57,876 bases of DNA, from contig NZ_AQXE01000001.1 of the NCBI RefSeq assembly GCF_000375485.1, positions 246,091 to 303,966 of the forward strand, in the 5' to 3' direction. The position numbers and the translations under genes are program-made. The DNA is from Desulfovibrio oxyclinae DSM 11498. Lineage in GTDB: Bacteria; Desulfobacterota; Desulfovibrionia; Desulfovibrionales; Desulfovibrionaceae. Of this stretch, positions 14,941 through 24,400 are shown piece after piece (within the stretch, counting starts at the first letter, position 1; every line of letters begins with the position of its first letter). The notes under the pieces were generated by a model, which searched no databases, was not told the origin of the DNA, and was given only the letters and a program-made list of their open reading frames with translations.

Positions 14941-14959
14941 TTACTAGTGCGTCTTAATT
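14941..14959 (-). promoter_or_regulatory. Phage RNA polymerase promoter, phi-OR-like
   Basis: Minus-strand AATTAAGACGCACTAGTAA, identical over this length to the other main copies. It lies after the last structural/packaging genes and points into the repeat region, the position of phi-OR in T7. It may prime replication or drive transcription across the genome ends. Confidence 0.8.
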
Positions 14960-15015
14960 CTAAATGCCAGTAATCCCAGGATATTTTGAGAGACTGCTTC
15001 CTGGATCACTTCAGT

Positions 15016-15201
15016 TTACACGAGGGCGTCTAACGCCTTGAAAAGACGAGGCATTTCCTCGTTGCCATGAGCGATCACTTTGTTACCGTTGGCGTCCGAG
15101 AACTCGACCGAACCGTCAGACTTACGGGTCAGCGAGAGCGTCGCGGTTGCGCCACTTTTAGAAACGGTGAGGGTGGTGAGAGGAGCGAATGCTTCTGCCA
15201 T
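15016..15201 (-). CDS. Small hypothetical phage protein after terminase
   Basis: A 61-residue protein, MAEAFAPLTTLTVSKSG and onward, predicted beta-rich with an amphipathic C-terminal helix. AAGGAG precedes the ATG. It occupies the place of T7 gene 19.5 at the end of the late region, but I see no sequence similarity. Function unknown. Confidence 0.65.
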   Translation of the reverse strand: MAEAFAPLTTLTVSKSGATATLSLTRKSDGSVEFSDANGNKVIAHGNEEMPRLFKALDALV

Positions 15202-15228
15202 GTTGTCGTACTCCTTGGAGGACAGAGG

Positions 15229-16959
15229 TTAGAAGTCGAGGTCGAGCCAGGAGCCATTCCCCGAAGGGATGTTCACTGGGCCGACACCGTTGATGCACGA
15301 GAGGTCGAGAGTCTCCCCTGTGGCGTGGTTCATGAAGACCTCAAGCTCCTTGTCGAGAAGCTCGTCCTGGCGGCTCTTCACTGCTCGGTCCACGTCCTGG
15401 GCCATCCTGTCGGTCCAGTAATTGACGGCAATGGAGAGAGCGTCGAGGCGGTCATCCTGGGTAAGTGCGCCACGGTCCCTGGTGATGCGGCTCATTTGGT
15501 AGAACAGCTGGTAGCGCATCGCCTGTTCGGGAGGGAGGTGAAGGGTGGACTTGTAGTCTTGCTCGATGATCTTCCGGTCCACGATCAGCCTGTGCTGGTT
15601 CATGACGGGTTCCAGACAGTCGATGATGCGCTGCTCCTTCTGGATGTTGTGGCGCACCTCTTCGATGGTGACGGGATAGATACGAGCAAGATAGGGCTTG
15701 AGAAGTTGTGTGAACATACCGTCACCGAAGTTTGATTCGACGACCATCCGGTTGATCTTCTGATCTCTGGCGATCTCTGCCAGTTTGGTCAGAACGTCTT
15801 CACTGTATCCACCCTGAAGGCCACCCGCAGCAGTCACGAACAGCTGCCCATTGAGCATCTTGACGACAGCGTAGGCCGTCTCGTCCTTGCCTCGGCCAGC
15901 AGGGTCTACAGCCATTATGGAGCCTTTGTATTCCACCCAGTTGTCGGACTTCCACATGGGTGAGTAGTAGCGGTCTCCGTTCAGACCAACACACACGAGA
16001 CCCTCGATCACGTTCTCCTGGCCGCGCCCCCACACAACCTTCTCAGGGGCTTCGTGGGAAGACAGGTCCATAACAACGAGATCAGAGAGTTTGAGCGGGT
16101 AGCGGTCGGCGTCAGCAAGGCGTGTATCAAGCATGAACTGAAGGGCGAAACCGGAGCGTCCGTAGGAGGCTTCACGCTCCTGGAGGTCGGTTTCATTGAA
16201 GCGATCAGGGTCGGTGGGCTGGCGTTCCTCGACTTCTCCAGCGTCGAGAGGGACGCGGATCATCGGTGCCAGATGTTCGCCATATACATCTTGGAGTTTC
16301 GCTTGTGGGAAACGAGCGGGCCAGATGCGTGTCTGGTAACCACGCTCCGGGAGGACGTTGTAGAGCGACTGCTCGGTCTGCGGGGTGCCGAGGTAGGTGA
16401 TCCTACCGTTCGGCTTCAGGATCGCATCGAACTCTTTCACGGCCTCACTGAGCTTGTCGCGCATCAACTGCGTCATGGAGTTGGTCGGGACCTCGATGTC
16501 GTCCGCGATTATTTCATCAGCGCGAGAACCCGCAAGCTGACCGAAGATACCGACAGATTTCACCGAGGGTGCGTGGTCAGGCGTACAAGGCCCGAAGTCG
16601 AATGACACTTTGGAGTTGCGCTGGTCGCGTCTCGGATAGAGACACTTGAGGATGTCCATCTCCGCGATCAGGCGCATGGTGAAGGTGGTGAAGTTGTCTG
16701 CGCGTTCCTTCGAGGCAGACACGACCAGGAACTTCCGGTTGGGGTCGATGCGCCCCTTCCAGACGACGTAGGCCGACGTGATCCAGGACTTCCCGACACC
16801 ACGGAATGCCTCAATGACTTTTCGGCGGGGTCCATGCTGGAGCCAGTAAGCGATGTCCAACTGGACAGGAGTGGGATCAGGGAGTCGAAGATGTCGCCAC
16901 GCCATCGTCAGGAACACCCGGAAGTCCATCAGTTTCTCCGGGAGTGGTTCTATAGGCAT
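15229..16959 (-). CDS. Terminase large subunit (T7 gp19-like)
   Basis: A 576-residue DNA-packaging ATPase/nuclease. The Walker A-like motif is EAFRGVGKSW near residue 50, Walker B is IIADDIEVP near residue 150, and a coupling motif is in TYLGTPQTEQ. The nuclease domain shows MAVDPAGRGKDETAY and later VESNFGDGMF and DDRLDALSIA, the RNase H-like acidic residues. The ATG at 16959 follows AGGAG; the longer frame to 17019 runs into the operator-like element. Length and order (after terminase small subunit) match T7 gp19 (586 residues). It pumps concatemeric DNA into the prohead through the portal. Confidence 0.95.
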   Translation of the reverse strand: MPIEPLPEKLMDFRVFLTMAWRHLRLPDPTPVQLDIAYWLQHGPRRKVIEAFRGVGKSWITSAYVVWKGRIDPNRKFLVVSASKERADNFTTFTMRLIAEMDILKCLYPRRDQRNSKVSFDFGPCTPDHAPSVKSVGIFGQLAGSRADEIIADDIEVPTNSMTQLMRDKLSEAVKEFDAILKPNGRITYLGTPQTEQSLYNVLPERGYQTRIWPARFPQAKLQDVYGEHLAPMIRVPLDAGEVEERQPTDPDRFNETDLQEREASYGRSGFALQFMLDTRLADADRYPLKLSDLVVMDLSSHEAPEKVVWGRGQENVIEGLVCVGLNGDRYYSPMWKSDNWVEYKGSIMAVDPAGRGKDETAYAVVKMLNGQLFVTAAGGLQGGYSEDVLTKLAEIARDQKINRMVVESNFGDGMFTQLLKPYLARIYPVTIEEVRHNIQKEQRIIDCLEPVMNQHRLIVDRKIIEQDYKSTLHLPPEQAMRYQLFYQMSRITRDRGALTQDDRLDALSIAVNYWTDRMAQDVDRAVKSRQDELLDKELEVFMNHATGETLDLSCINGVGPVNIPSGNGSWLDLDF

Positions 16960-17015
16960 GGAGGAATCTCCTATGGTCGAAATTCGCTCATATTTGCCCT
17001 CTGACGCATCGCTTG

Positions 17016-17025
17016 GCAATTTTGC
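17016..17025 (-). promoter_or_regulatory. Dispersed operator-like element, copy 17.02 kb
   Basis: TTGGCAATTTTGCATGTGAT on the plus strand, core GCAATTTTGC, in the gap between the terminase small and large subunit genes. It is far from any host-type promoter, which argues for a stoperator role. Confidence 0.6.
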
Positions 17026-17096
17026 ATGTGATACTCCGGCAAAACGCCAGGACGCGTCAGAGGGCTATTTTTGAGCGAATTTGAGGGAGGTGGGAG

Positions 17097-17321
17097 TTAG
17101 GCGAGGAAGCGCGGGTCCATGTCGTACTCAGGGAGTTCATTGACGATGGACTGCATATTTTCATCGGTCTGAGGATCGGTGTCCACGCCGTTGTCCTTGA
17201 GGAAGGCGCGGATCACGTTCAGGTCACTGGCGGTCACGTCACCGGATTTGAGTTTCTCGGACATGACCTTCGCCAGCATCCCGTGGAGTTCGGACAGGGA
17301 ATCTTGAGTTGCTTTAGGCAT
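17097..17321 (-). CDS. Terminase small subunit (T7 gp18-like)
   Basis: A 74-residue protein in the position of T7 gp18 (89 residues), directly upstream of the large subunit. It is largely helical (SELHGMLAKVMSEKLKSGDVTASDLNVIRAFLKDNG), as in podoviral small terminases that recognise DNA ends. The ATG at 17321 follows AAGGAG; the longer frame to 17435 overlaps the preceding gene. The assignment rests on synteny and size plus the ASDLNVIRAFLKDN pattern seen in podoviral small terminases. Confidence 0.8.
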   Translation of the reverse strand: MPKATQDSLSELHGMLAKVMSEKLKSGDVTASDLNVIRAFLKDNGVDTDPQTDENMQSIVNELPEYDMDPRFLA

Positions 17322-17322
17322 G

Positions 17323-17595
17323 TCACACTCCTTGAGAGCGAAGCAGATACATTGCGACAGCCACGAAAGCCCACACCAATCGCTCTGCCCATTTGGAGAG
17401 CATGGTGTTCCGTGTGGATGCTTTTTCCAGAACACGAATGCGCTTCTCGTGATCGTCCAGGGCCTTCTTGTTGTAGCGTGTTTCGACCAGAAGCTCGGTC
17501 ACTTTCTCGATTTGAGAGGCCATCTTTTCAAGCCAGTCCTCGATCCGGTCGAAGCGGTCTCCTGCGGTACACGAATGACTGTCTTTGGGAGTCAT
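17323..17595 (-). CDS. Coiled-coil protein with C-terminal membrane segment, possible holin/XhlA-like
   Basis: A 90-residue protein. Residues 15-60 form a coiled coil (FDRIEDWLEKMASQIEKVTELL and DDHEKRIRVLEK), and residues 70-88 are one hydrophobic helix (WAFVAVAMYLLRS). This is the layout of haemolysin XhlA-type proteins that act with holins. It sits where T7 has the gene 17.5 holin, just before the small terminase. AAGGAG precedes the ATG, which overlaps the upstream stop. The lysis role is inference. Confidence 0.6.
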   Translation of the reverse strand: MTPKDSHSCTAGDRFDRIEDWLEKMASQIEKVTELLVETRYNKKALDDHEKRIRVLEKASTRNTMLSKWAERLVWAFVAVAMYLLRSQGV

Positions 17596-18080
17596 CAGGC
17601 CGCTCCTTCAGTGGGCTGTTCGACAACAGGCTCCTCCGGCACGGTAGGCCATACCACGTCATGGGGAAACCCGGCTTGTTCCGGGAGATCGCGAAGGGCC
17701 TGAACATAGGAATCGAGAGCAGCAATATCGTCAACAGGAGAGAGGCCCATGCGATTCTGAGCTTCCCACCGCTGAACACGCCACATCACTGCCTGAATAC
17801 GTCTATCACGTTCAGTCCGCACCTTGTCGGCTTTGGCAGCTTCTTTAGCCACGTTGTCTACGTTTTGGGAAAGAGCGACTTCCCTGTAGATGAGATCGTC
17901 GCCCAATTGCCATTCCGTTGTGTATCTGGTGAAAGGCTCCCGCTTGAGCGGAATGGCTTCATGGTAGCCAAGGGAAGCCAGTTGTTCTCTGGACAGACTC
18001 CGGGAGGGTACGATGTAGTCACCGTGCCGCACCTTGGGAGGAAGGTTCACCCGGAACGTCCCGTCAGGGTGTCTCCACAT
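17595..18080 (-). CDS. Tail fibre assembly chaperone-like protein
   Basis: A 161-residue protein with a C-terminal RDRRIQAVMWRVQRWEAQNRMG segment followed by LDSYVQALRDLPEQAGFP and a WP-rich end. This is the tail assembly chaperone pattern found next to fibre genes of many tailed phages. It lies directly after the fibre gene and should help it fold or attach. AAAGGAG precedes the ATG. Confidence 0.75.
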   Translation of the reverse strand: MWRHPDGTFRVNLPPKVRHGDYIVPSRSLSREQLASLGYHEAIPLKREPFTRYTTEWQLGDDLIYREVALSQNVDNVAKEAAKADKVRTERDRRIQAVMWRVQRWEAQNRMGLSPVDDIAALDSYVQALRDLPEQAGFPHDVVWPTVPEEPVVEQPTEGAA

Positions 18081-18090
18081 AAAGGCTCCT

Positions 18091-20370
18091 TTAGAATGCG
18101 TTAGAGTATTTGAGGGGATGCGCGGCCCATGCGATGCCGACCATTTTGTGGCCGTTGCTGTTTACCGAGCTATAGGGGCTGACCACCTTCATGCCATTAG
18201 TGTGAAACTGGAAGTTGTGCCCAACACCCTCTACATTGTCGATGTTCGGTTGCAATAGCTTGTCTGCGGGGTTACAAGGGTCACGCACAGAGTCGTAGAA
18301 TCTCCAGTGTTCTGATGCGTCAGTATTCTTCATCATCATGGCGAAAGGCGTGAAGCCAAGGTCCACGAACGGCCCATCTGCACTGCCGTTGCCCTCGTAG
18401 CTGAACACCTTGGAGAAGCCGGGCACGGAGCGGAAGATGTAGGCGATATACTCTTCGCCGTTATTGTTGGTGAGTCCGGCGACCCCAGCCGTGAAGCTGC
18501 TACTGTCGGGTGAGGTGTCATTCCAGACAGTTCCCGAGTTTATATCCCCGCTGCTGGAATTAAGAACTAGATAATACTGCGGACCCACGTCTTTGTGGTA
18601 AACAGCCCAATTGAAGTTGTTGCTCAGGCACTTTACCCAGATCATCTCAGGCACACCGCCGCAATTGTGCGCAATCTGCCGCCCTGCGACACCGTCACCA
18701 GTGTATTTTACGATGTCGAAGCCGAACTCCGGGCTGCTCTTGAGGCAGAAATTGATGTAGTCGCGCCCCGAATCGTTAGTGCCCCCGCCGCTTCCCACAG
18801 TGAATCCGTCAGAATTAAACGAGAGTAGTCTGTCATTATGGGTTGCCTCGGCATTAGATTTGTTGGTGAAAAGAACCTTACTGGAGCCTCTTGTGGTATC
18901 GAACAGGTTCCAACTATACGAAACGTCTCTAGCCTTGGTCAGAATGAAGTCCGGCGCGAAACCGAGACCGCTCACCGTGGCGTCCGCGCCCGTACCGCTG
19001 CGAAGCACGATGTCCACACCCTTCGCCGGGTCAATGGTTTTTGGGTCGGTGAGGTTCTGCGAACAAAGAGCTTTGTACCCTTCGGGTGGCGCGTACTGCC
19101 AGAGGTCTTCGCGGAAGCGAAAGCGGACATCCTTGAGCGCGTAACTGTCACCCGCGTCACCGCCGACAAAGGTGTACTCGTTGTGAGGAATACCAGTAAT
19201 AGTGTGCTGATGGACTCCATTGATGTAGATCATGAGAGTGCCAGCGTCAGCGTCAAAAGCCAGCCCTGCCACCTCTCCCACATCAATGTCAGACGGGATC
19301 ACTGCGGAAGCGGTAAGAGAACCATTCTTGTATTCATCGTTGTTGACGATCAGATACGAGCCGGCTTCCCGCTGGATCGCGTCCGTGTAGTTCGGGTTGT
19401 TCTTGGTGGCAATGATTCCCACGTTCCAGTTGTCCCCCTCAGCAGGGTCGGTAGCCATCTCGCAGTACCACTTGCCCGTGGACATGGACATGGTGGACTG
19501 TCCGGCCTGACGACCTCCGCCACTGGTATACACCTGAGTGTTGCCTTCGGAGAGAGTCGCCCCGTATATCCACCGTCTGTGCGGGTCTATAATGGCGTAG
19601 TTGTTCGTGGGAGTGTCGGGAGTCTGGACTGGAGAGCCGTATACAGTCATGTTGTGACCATTGCCCGACACATCTTTTCCCAAAGCAGAGCCATCAGCGA
19701 AGTTGAGGTGGAAACCGTTAACTCCGTACTCGCCGGAGTATTTTTTAGGCACCCACAATCCATCGACTGCTTCGGAGAAAGCTCCGAAAGCTGTGCAATC
19801 AGCGGTTATACCGTCAAGATAGACACTCTCAGCGAGATAGCCAGAATAGACATCGCCACTTATGTGCCAAATTTTACCCAGACAGTATTCCGAGTTCTGT
19901 GCGCCAGTCATAAAATCTGCGTATCCTTGTGCCATGTTGGATGACCAAGCACCCGGAATACGCTTTCCGTTGACATACATCTTACAGCGGTCGTTCAGAT
20001 CCGCTTCAGAGCTATCAACAATCACAACAAGGTTGTACCAGTTAGTCTCGTCTTTGAAGTAATTATTACTTTCCCAACTACAACGAAGCTGCCCCGCTTT
20101 GTTGTGCCTGAACTGGAGCCGTCCATCAGGAAGCAGCACGATGCGAGTCTTGTTTTCGTTGGTACTGGACACACTGAAAATGATGTGCTGATTAACTGCT
20201 ATGTTGGAGGGCTTGAACCAAGTTGAGAAGGTGAACTTTGATCTGTCACCCTCCACACTCGAAAGTCTCATTGTGTAGTCACTGGTCCCATCAAACACAG
20301 CGGAATGCTCAATCGCTTGTCCGTAGACTTTCTTTCCAGCTGATACAGCCAGATCGTTAACAAGTCCCAT
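18091..20370 (-). CDS. Tail fibre / receptor-binding protein with LamG-like and SPRY-like domains
   Basis: A 759-residue protein encoding probable adhesin domains. Residues 20-190 look like a concanavalin/LamG fold (AVFDGTSDYTMRLSS, FTFSTWFKPS, WYNLVVIVDSS, KMYVNGKRIPGAW). Residues 270-430 look like a SPRY domain (STGKWYCEMA, VGIIATKNN, VAGLAFDADAGTLMIYINGV). The last 300 residues hold two or three repeats of a phage-specific unit (GFAPDFILTKARD, GVPEMIWVKCLS, GFTPFAMMMKNTD), as in the DUF7483 type. The start at 20370 follows GGAGGG. It lies after the T7 gp17-like anchor gene, so it probably binds that short fibre and recognises the host surface. Confidence 0.8.
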   Translation of the reverse strand: MGLVNDLAVSAGKKVYGQAIEHSAVFDGTSDYTMRLSSVEGDRSKFTFSTWFKPSNIAVNQHIIFSVSSTNENKTRIVLLPDGRLQFRHNKAGQLRCSWESNNYFKDETNWYNLVVIVDSSEADLNDRCKMYVNGKRIPGAWSSNMAQGYADFMTGAQNSEYCLGKIWHISGDVYSGYLAESVYLDGITADCTAFGAFSEAVDGLWVPKKYSGEYGVNGFHLNFADGSALGKDVSGNGHNMTVYGSPVQTPDTPTNNYAIIDPHRRWIYGATLSEGNTQVYTSGGGRQAGQSTMSMSTGKWYCEMATDPAEGDNWNVGIIATKNNPNYTDAIQREAGSYLIVNNDEYKNGSLTASAVIPSDIDVGEVAGLAFDADAGTLMIYINGVHQHTITGIPHNEYTFVGGDAGDSYALKDVRFRFREDLWQYAPPEGYKALCSQNLTDPKTIDPAKGVDIVLRSGTGADATVSGLGFAPDFILTKARDVSYSWNLFDTTRGSSKVLFTNKSNAEATHNDRLLSFNSDGFTVGSGGGTNDSGRDYINFCLKSSPEFGFDIVKYTGDGVAGRQIAHNCGGVPEMIWVKCLSNNFNWAVYHKDVGPQYYLVLNSSSGDINSGTVWNDTSPDSSSFTAGVAGLTNNNGEEYIAYIFRSVPGFSKVFSYEGNGSADGPFVDLGFTPFAMMMKNTDASEHWRFYDSVRDPCNPADKLLQPNIDNVEGVGHNFQFHTNGMKVVSPYSSVNSNGHKMVGIAWAAHPLKYSNAF

Positions 20371-20374
20371 ATCG

Positions 20375-21367
20375 CTATCCCTCCGTGTTGGAGATGATGG
20401 CCCACTTCTGAGTTCCATCATTTATGAGTTGGATCACAGCCCTGCCATTGTTGTTGTCGTAGCTGCCGATGATTCCACCGCTGTAATTGGCGTGGAGGGA
20501 TACTTCACCGCTGCCGGAAGCCAGAATGACCAAACGCCCGGTCTCGCTCATGTCACCGATAGAGACACCACCAGTCGTATCAAGGGTCTGGATATTGGCT
20601 CTGGAGGGCTGCGGCGGGTTCGTGAAGGCTACAGGAGTCTCCAGATATCCCACACTGAGTGAAGCGGAGAGGTCGGATTTAAGCGTGGCAGGGTCGTGCT
20701 GCTGAACAGCCGTTCCGATATCGCCGTCTACAAGGATCGTGTCAGCGGGAGGCATTGCGTCACGGGCAGCGACAGCTTCATCACGCGCTACGACAGCCAT
20801 ATCCTTGGCCGTTACAGCAGTGTCCTTGGCCGAAACCGCCGTATCCTTGTATCCAGCCGTCTCATCCCGAAGGGAAGTGGTTGTGTTCTTGGCTGCGACA
20901 GCTTCGTCTCGTGCTGCCTCGGCAGGGGCGATCACGCCTCCTTCGATGTAACCTTTGGTCACGGCGTCAGAGTCGTTGATAGGGTCCGCAAGGTTGGTGA
21001 GACGCTTTGCCAGTGCATTGAACTGACCAGTCGCATCTACCTGAATCTGTTCAGTGAGCTTGTCCACAGTCTCCTGAACGATGTAGAGCATTTGGAACGT
21101 GGCGTTATCCAGTTCCTTTTCAGTGAAATTGGTGCCGTTCTGGAAGTCCACCAGACGGCGATCCTGCGGAGTTTCCCGCTGTACTTTTACTGATACACCA
21201 ATTCCTGGGGCGGGAGTGATCTCCACGGTTCCGTCGTTCGCCCAGGCGTACTCAGTCTCCACACCATCGACGTAAACTTTGACATGCTCTTTCTCGATGA
21301 AGGGAACAGAGACCTGGAACAGCGTGTTGTTGCCGTCCCCAGCATAGAGGTTGTAGCTGTAAGGCAT
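20375..21367 (-). CDS. Tail fibre anchor protein (T7 gp17 N-terminal-like)
   Basis: A 330-residue protein. Residues 1-150 match the T7 tail fibre N-terminal domain that docks to the tail (YNLYAGDGNNTLFQVSVPFIEKEHVKVYVDG, then VQRETPQDRRLVDFQNG). Residues 165-215 are a heptad-like coiled coil made of repeated AVxAKDTA units, probably trimeric. The C-terminal part (VSLHANYSGGIIGSYDNNN) is beta-rich. It is short compared with T7 gp17 (553 residues), so receptor binding seems delegated to the following 759-residue protein. Confidence 0.88.
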   Translation of the reverse strand: MPYSYNLYAGDGNNTLFQVSVPFIEKEHVKVYVDGVETEYAWANDGTVEITPAPGIGVSVKVQRETPQDRRLVDFQNGTNFTEKELDNATFQMLYIVQETVDKLTEQIQVDATGQFNALAKRLTNLADPINDSDAVTKGYIEGGVIAPAEAARDEAVAAKNTTTSLRDETAGYKDTAVSAKDTAVTAKDMAVVARDEAVAARDAMPPADTILVDGDIGTAVQQHDPATLKSDLSASLSVGYLETPVAFTNPPQPSRANIQTLDTTGGVSIGDMSETGRLVILASGSGEVSLHANYSGGIIGSYDNNNGRAVIQLINDGTQKWAIISNTEG

Positions 21368-21382
21368 ATATCCTCCAAAAGA

Positions 21383-21406
21383 GAGGCCCCGGTTTCCCAG
21401 GGCCTC
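21383..21406 (-). terminator. Stem-loop with T-rich tail before fibre gene
   Basis: GAGGCCC/GGGCCTC (21383-21389 and 21400-21406) with a 10-base loop, followed on the minus strand by TCTTTT. It separates the internal virion protein operon from the fibre genes. It may be a partial terminator or a processing site. Confidence 0.5.
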
Positions 21407-21413
21407 CTTGTAG

Positions 21414-24400
21414 TTACTGTCCGAAGTTGATTAGATTATCGACTGGCTTGCCTCGCTTCGCTGCAATAGCCTCGCTTCGGGCTTGGCGCAGCTTTGCAGC
21501 CAGTTCAGGATTACGGTCGAGAAGTTCGTGTTTTGCCTTCTTCCGGTACGCCGTAATCCACTTCTGGATCATCATCACGCGGCGAGAGGTGTACTCGTCA
21601 CCTGTGTCTGCATACTTTTCGCGGTTGATGTCGTATGCCTTGGACTTCATCACACGCTCCAGGCGTTCCCGGAGGGTGTACCGCCCGATCCTGGTGGTGC
21701 CGTGGAGCTTGCAGAACTCAGAGTACAAGGTCGAATCCAGTTCAACCTTGCCGCCGCCCTGCTGGATGTACTTCGGAGGCGCAGAGAAACCATGTCCCAG
21801 GCGCACAAGCTCATCCATCACAGGATCGTTCTTGTCCTGCCAAACGGTGAATGGGTTGACCGTGCGGCTGAAGGCACCGCCGTAGGTGATGGGTTCACCA
21901 GTGAGCCAGTCGCGTTTGGCCGGGAGTTCCTCGGAGTAGCCGGGAAGCCGATTCTTGATTGCATCCACGACATCCCACACTTCACGCATGTTCGGGTCTT
22001 CCGCGTTCCTGAACATGGTCATGCCGGAACTGAAAGGAACCCAGGACGATACGAAGTTGTGAACGAACCTTTCTCCGTACCGTTCAGGATCGTTGAGGGC
22101 GTTTATTAAATCGGTCAACCCCCTCAAGTACGTCTTTGAGGTGATGTTTCGCTGTAAAGCCATCATCCCCATTTTGGCAACCTCACCGAGTTCAGTGTCA
22201 CTCATATCCTGATTGATCTCGTAGAGGTCAGCGGCAAGGCCGAAGAACGATCCCCAGGGGTCAGCGCGGCTGAACGAGACGTATTTGTCACCCACCTTAA
22301 AGGAATAGGGCTGCCAGCCGGAGCGCAGGAGGTTCTGGCGCATCTTCCAGTCTTTCGGACCACCTCCGGTGATCTGTCCGTTCGCCGCCATCATGAAGCC
22401 AGTGGCCCACAACATCCCGCCGACACGCTCTGCACCCTTTGCCAGGGCAGCACGTTCGCCTCCCTCGGCCATTGCACCGGACCACCGCTTGGTCATCCTA
22501 GCTGCGCCTGGGGTGTGGTCCACGACGTTCCGAAGGATGTTTGTGGGAGTGCGAATGAACGGGAAGATGAGGCGTAACAGGGGTACTGTATTAGCGAAGG
22601 TTTGGAGACCTTTTCCAAAGCCATACTCCAAGTCCTGCGTGAAGGTTGATTCTCGGGACCACTGGAGAGAATCCTTGGCAAGGCCAGCACCGGACTCGTC
22701 GAAGAACTTGGCGAACTTCGAGTCGATGAACTCCTGGAGAGCTTCCCCTTCGAGCTTCTGCTTCACGCCCTGAGTGTAGAGTTGCGAATACAGATGGGAG
22801 CGGTAGGAGACTTGTTTGAAGAACTCGTCAGAGGCCATGAGAAGGCGCGAAGGGATGCGCGTCAGTTGTCCCAGTCCGTCAACGAAGGAAGCCATAGGAT
22901 CAGCTTCTGACATCCCTACGCCAGGACGGAAGAAGGACTGTCCTTCAATACCGAGGTTCTGCGGGGAGAGTGAATACATGGGGGCATCCTGGACCTTGTG
23001 CATGGGGTCGAGGATGTTCTCCTCCATCTTCAAGGCTTTCCCGGCCATCTGCCAAGCATCGCCCAGGAACTTGTGCATGGACACCAGTTGCTTCTGGCCT
23101 TCCATGAACATTTCCTTGTCGAAACCGCCGCGCCCCACGGAGCCGACCATTTTTTCGACAGGCATTGAGAAGGCTTTCACGGTGTTTGTGAGGTTGACCA
23201 CATGGGTCTTAACGCCGGAAAGAAGGGCGTTGATGTAGTATTCCATCGAGATGTCAAACAGCTTGCCCTTCCAGCCTTTCCGCATGAGTTTGGACATGGC
23301 CTTCGGGTCACCGTTCGCAGCCTCCATCATACGGGCGAAACGCTGGACACGCTTCTTCCCGCCTACCTTCTCAAGAGTCTCGTTGATGAGGTCAATGTCA
23401 GCTGTCTTCACAGCATCCCAGGTCATGATACGGCCAGCCGAGGTAGCCCTTGCAGCTTCCGTCTGCATACGCTTGAGTGAATCCATGTAGCCAGTGGCTT
23501 GATCCACGAGCTTCACAAGACGCAGCTGGTCAGCTTCGGTCGGCTTGAGGTTGATCCTCTTGACCGTCTCAGCGATCTCCTTGTTGTAACTTTGGAGCAT
23601 GAGCTTCCCTGAGACCATCTTTCGGGCCAACCCTTCCATACCATCAGCGGTCTGGCCGAGGGTGTGCATGAGCGTGTCAGTGTCAGAACCGACCATCTCA
23701 GCGACATCCTTCGCAGCGTCCGTCCCGATCTTTTCAAGGGACTGGACACCGCCAGCCCTTTCGATGATCTCAGGAGCGATCTCGTTTTCCAACGCTTGCT
23801 CAACGACTTTCACCTCGTCGGGACTATCCCACTTCTCGATGTTGAAGAGGGAGTTGTCGAACTCACCGAGGTCAGCCTCACCACGCCCTACCTTGAGGAG
23901 GTGATTCTTGAAGCCTTCAACATCCACCGAAGGACGTTCGTTGATTTCTTCAGCAGCGGCTGCACGCGCCTTGACATCACCGTCAACGGCGATTCCTGTC
24001 TCACGTTCGATGGTTTCGATCTCGGAGACATTGCTGATGGCTCTGTCGGTCTCTTCCACGCCTTCACGAATGATCTGTTCCTGCGCCTCTTTGCTTACAT
24101 TTTCGGCGACAGGTTTCATCCCGCGTTTCATGGTTTTGAGGACAGACACGAAGCCGTCCGTGGCGGCACCAAGGACGATTCCTTCAAGTGCATTCTTGAG
24201 CCGTCCTTCGGCATCGCTGTCTTCGGGGTCAGCTGCGAGGTAGTCAGTGATCGGCGTCTGGAGTGACGGATACTCCTCGATCAGGTTGGACAATCGTTCC
24301 TGCTGCGGGTCCATCGCAATGCCGTCAGCCATCGCGCCTTGAAGGGTGGCCCGTCCGTATTGGAGGGCTTTCCCGCCACCCTGGAACAGTTTGGCCCCTT

